From positions 1-7,823 of the forward strand of contig JANQSK010000178.1 of NCBI GenBank assembly GCA_028284105.1: a DNA stretch of 7,823 nt. The letters are read 5' to 3'. Numbering within the stretch: the first letter of the stretch is position 1; each line of letters begins with the position of its first letter. The notes under the pieces were generated by a model. The model had not been told where the DNA came from. It ran no database searches and worked only from the letters and a program-made list of their open reading frames with translations. A program made the translations under genes and the position numbers. Of the stretch, positions 5,444-7,823 are shown piece by piece. This DNA is from Anaerolineae bacterium (GTDB lineage: Bacteria > Chloroflexota > Anaerolineae > Promineifilales > Promineifilaceae).

Positions 5444-7823
5444 ATGTCCGACACCAACATAAAGCAATTACTTCGCAATGGCATTTCCTACGCCAATGAA
5501 AAACAGTTTCGTCAAGCCATTACCGCATTTACAAAAATATTAAAAGTAGATTCCCACCACGGGGATGCTTTCTATTACCGAGGATACTGTTGGGCTAATA
5601 TTAATGAGCTAAAACGTGCTGAAAAAGATTTTAGTCGCGCATTAAAGTATGATGGCCCCAAAGCAAAAGCTGCCTACCAGCTTGGAAAGCTAAATGCGAA
5701 ACGTCAAGATTTTGAGCGGGCATTAGTCTGTTTTTCTAAAGCAGCTCAGCTTGGGCACCCTAAAGCATCTGACAAAGCCACCAAAATTCAGTTACGTCTT
5801 CAAGGACAGCCTGCTCCATATAAAAATAAACCTAATTTTAAGCATGAAATTGATACCTTGTTTGAACAAGCAATGGGATTTATGGAGCTTGCTCAATGGG
5901 ATGATGGATTACAAACCTTCGCTAAATTACTTGCTCTCGATGAAGATCATTGGCCAGCTTATAGCAATCGTGGTGCAATCTATCTTTTGATGGGTAAGCC
6001 TGAAAAAGCTGCAAATGAGTTCAAACAAGCTTTAACTATTGCACCCAAGCAAGCTGCAATTTATTACAATCGGGCAAAGACTTATTTTTCTCTAGGCCAT
6101 TATGAAGAAGCACTAGCAGATATCAATCATCTTTTAGGCAAATTAAATCCAACAAAGCACATTTTAAAGGACTCTATCCTCCTTCGAGCCCAAATCTATA
6201 CAAAACAGGGCAAATTTGAACAAGCTGAATTAGATTTTGGCACTATCCAAGACATATTCCCGGATGATACGGCCGTATTTTTGGAATTGGGTCTATTTCA
6301 TCTGTATCAAAAGAATATTGACCAAGCCATCGAAATGTTCCAGAAAGCCATCCAAAGGGATCCTAAACTTGCTGAGGCCCATTACCAATTAGGAACAGCA
6401 GAGCTCTTGCTAAACCATCCTAAATCAGCCATTGATGCTTATACTAAAGCGATTCTAATTCAACCTGATGTTCCTCATTATTATCTTGATAGAGGGGTCG
6501 CATACGGCCGTATTCAAGACACCCAAAATGAGATTGCCGATCTTCAAAAAGCAATCACCCTAAATCCTCAATATGCAATGGCTCATTACAATTTAGGGTT
6601 TACAAAATATCGTTTGAAGCAATATGAGGACGCAATCATCCATTTATCCAAAGCGATAGAGTGTAATGCGTTTTATTTAGAGGCTTATACGACACGCGGC
6701 TCTTGTCATTTACAGTTAGGGAAAGCGGGGAGCGCCTTAGCAGATTATCAAGCAGCTCTAAATATCAACCCGAATGATCAGGTCACGCAACAAAACGTGC
6801 ACTATATTTTGCAACAGTTTCATCCAGAAAACAGAGACCAACAGCTGCTTCGCGCTACTTTATACGCGAACATGTTTGAATTTGAGAAAGCAATCGCTGA
6901 TTTTAATGCTCTCTTACAGAAAAACCCTCAAGATAGCGAAGTCTTGAAAGAAAGAGGCTCTGCATTCATGCAAATGGGATATATCAGCGAGGCGATTCAG
7001 GACTTTGACCAAGCTAGAACTAAACTTCCAAACGACGTTCAACTTTTAGTTAATCAGGCGAACGCCTATTTAATGGCTGGTCAGTTTGATGACGCATTAC
7101 GTATTTCACAAAAAGCCCAACATGTTGCACCAGAAGATCCGAAGGCCAATCATGCTGTCGCAAATGCCTATGCAAAATTAGGTAATTATGAAGAGGCAAT
7201 CTCTTTTTACACAGAAGCTATCCGATTAGCCGAAAATGATCCTGACATTGCCCTCTCCTTTAACAGCCGAGGTATTGCCTATTCTCATTTGGGAGAAGAG
7301 GAGCGCGCCTTACAAGATTTTCAAAATGCCATCAAATGTAAACCAGATCATGGCAAAGCCCATTTTAATATCGGTGGCATCATGTTGGGTCGAGGAGAAT
7401 ATAAGCTTGCACTAGACGCCTTTACAAATGCCGTGAATTTAGGGTATGAACAAGCGCGTGAGGCCATAGCGGATACAAATGCACAAATTGCTCATTTAGC
7501 CCGAGAAAAAGAAATTGAAGAAGCTCTCCAAACTGAACCCAATAATGCCGATTTAATTGCGGAACGAGCACTAATTTATGCACAAACGGGCCGATATGAA
7601 CAAGCATCAAAAGATGTCAAACACGTGCTTCATCTAGATAAACAGCAAGCTCCAGCCTATGTGGCTCAAGCTTTGATCTATTCAAATCAAAATAAAATGT
7701 CTAAGGCCTTTGGCGTCTTGAATAAACTTATCAAAATGCAGCCCCAATATGGGCTAGCTTATGTCATAAAAGCTGAATTGTTTAAACATACAGAGCAAAC
7801 TGAACAGGTGCTTGAAACCTATC
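5444..7823 (+). CDS. Large tetratricopeptide (TPR) repeat protein, 3' end outside the window
   Basis: The frame from ATG 5444 is open to the window end: 793 complete codons with no stop. Nearly all of it is 34-residue TPR units with the usual G/A at position 8, A at 20 and P near 32, for example the unit starting AEAHYQLGTAELLL (residues 310-343). I count about 20. Units at 6-104 are followed by a linker (about 105-137, with PAPYKNKPNF). Units at 138-445 follow, then a break at 446-465 (HYILQQFHPENRD), units at 466-667, an irregular Ala/Glu-rich helix pair at 668-701, and further units to the end. There is no signal peptide or membrane segment, so it is probably cytoplasmic. TPR arrays act as protein-binding scaffolds; the partner is unknown and any catalytic C-terminal domain would lie beyond the window. 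The ribosome-binding site is weak; GTG 5429 is an alternative start. Confidence 0.93.
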   Translation, partial: MSDTNIKQLLRNGISYANEKQFRQAITAFTKILKVDSHHGDAFYYRGYCWANINELKRAEKDFSRALKYDGPKAKAAYQLGKLNAKRQDFERALVCFSKAAQLGHPKASDKATKIQLRLQGQPAPYKNKPNFKHEIDTLFEQAMGFMELAQWDDGLQTFAKLLALDEDHWPAYSNRGAIYLLMGKPEKAANEFKQALTIAPKQAAIYYNRAKTYFSLGHYEEALADINHLLGKLNPTKHILKDSILLRAQIYTKQGKFEQAELDFGTIQDIFPDDTAVFLELGLFHLYQKNIDQAIEMFQKAIQRDPKLAEAHYQLGTAELLLNHPKSAIDAYTKAILIQPDVPHYYLDRGVAYGRIQDTQNEIADLQKAITLNPQYAMAHYNLGFTKYRLKQYEDAIIHLSKAIECNAFYLEAYTTRGSCHLQLGKAGSALADYQAALNINPNDQVTQQNVHYILQQFHPENRDQQLLRATLYANMFEFEKAIADFNALLQKNPQDSEVLKERGSAFMQMGYISEAIQDFDQARTKLPNDVQLLVNQANAYLMAGQFDDALRISQKAQHVAPEDPKANHAVANAYAKLGNYEEAISFYTEAIRLAENDPDIALSFNSRGIAYSHLGEEERALQDFQNAIKCKPDHGKAHFNIGGIMLGRGEYKLALDAFTNAVNLGYEQAREAIADTNAQIAHLAREKEIEEALQTEPNNADLIAERALIYAQTGRYEQASKDVKHVLHLDKQQAPAYVAQALIYSNQNKMSKAFGVLNKLIKMQPQYGLAYVIKAELFKHTEQTEQVLETY

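Larger units (their letters stand above)
353..6511. repeat. Eight dispersed copies of the palindrome ACGGCCGT
   Basis: Exact copies lie at 353-360, 1821-1828, 1878-1885, 3472-3479, 4123-4130, 4706-4713, 6269-6276 and 6504-6511. Near copies lie at 2234-2241 (GCGGCCGT) and 4015-4022 (ACGGCCGA). All exact copies are inside genes. They are read as Thr-Ala-Val (1821, 1878, 3472, 6269), Asn-Gly-Arg or Tyr-Gly-Arg (353, 4123, 6504) and Arg-Pro-Leu (4706), so all three phases are used and no protein motif explains them. Five of eight continue as ATT. The span given covers the first to the last copy. Confidence 0.9.

Noticed and set aside
5751..5990. Open frame of 79 codons on the + strand within the TPR gene
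   Set aside because: It lies in a different frame entirely inside a continuous run of TPR units, which account for the coding signal.

Overview
All seven recognisable genes lie on the + strand. Base composition is moderate, roughly mid-40s % GC by eye. The content suggests a Chloroflexota-like bacterium (Anaerolineae or relatives), with moderate to low confidence. The basis is two proteins carrying the short SHOCT-like (YvlB/LiaX-type) helical module, a DrrA-type exporter operon and a tandem GNAT protein, a mix I associate with that phylum. No rRNA, tRNA, CRISPR array, transposase or integrase gene is visible.

Layout. Positions 1-96 look like the damaged 5' part of the first gene: the reading frame is broken and there is an 11-nt direct repeat. 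From 97 to 864 one frame stays open and encodes a beta-rich domain, an alanine-rich helix built of 11-residue repeats and a C-terminal SHOCT-like module. The 152-nt gap after it holds a 12-bp palindrome, a weak hairpin and a strong terminator-like hairpin. An ABC-2 exporter operon follows: ATPase (1017-2024), permease A (2051-2908) and permease B (2908-3768, overlapping A by 1 nt). A hairpin overlaps the stop codon of permease B. Next come a double GNAT-fold acetyltransferase (3891-4865) and a small protein with the SHOCT-like module at its N-terminus (4949-5326). A 117-nt gap with a plausible promoter leads to a very large TPR-repeat protein (5444 to the window end, incomplete, at least 793 residues and about 20 repeats).

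How the genes may work together. The ATPase and two permeases should form one heteromeric exporter; its substrate cannot be read from sequence. The SHOCT-like proteins on both sides resemble modules linked in other bacteria to envelope-stress proteins, so an envelope-maintenance role for the neighbourhood is a reasonable but unproven inference. The TPR protein is probably a separate transcription unit with a scaffold role.

The most striking signal outside the genes is the palindrome ACGGCCGT. It occurs eight times in 7.8 kb, where about 0.1 would be expected, and is read in all three codon phases. It looks like a genome-wide iterated palindrome comparable to cyanobacterial HIP1. I did not find convincing evidence of a wholly new defence or mobile system in this window.
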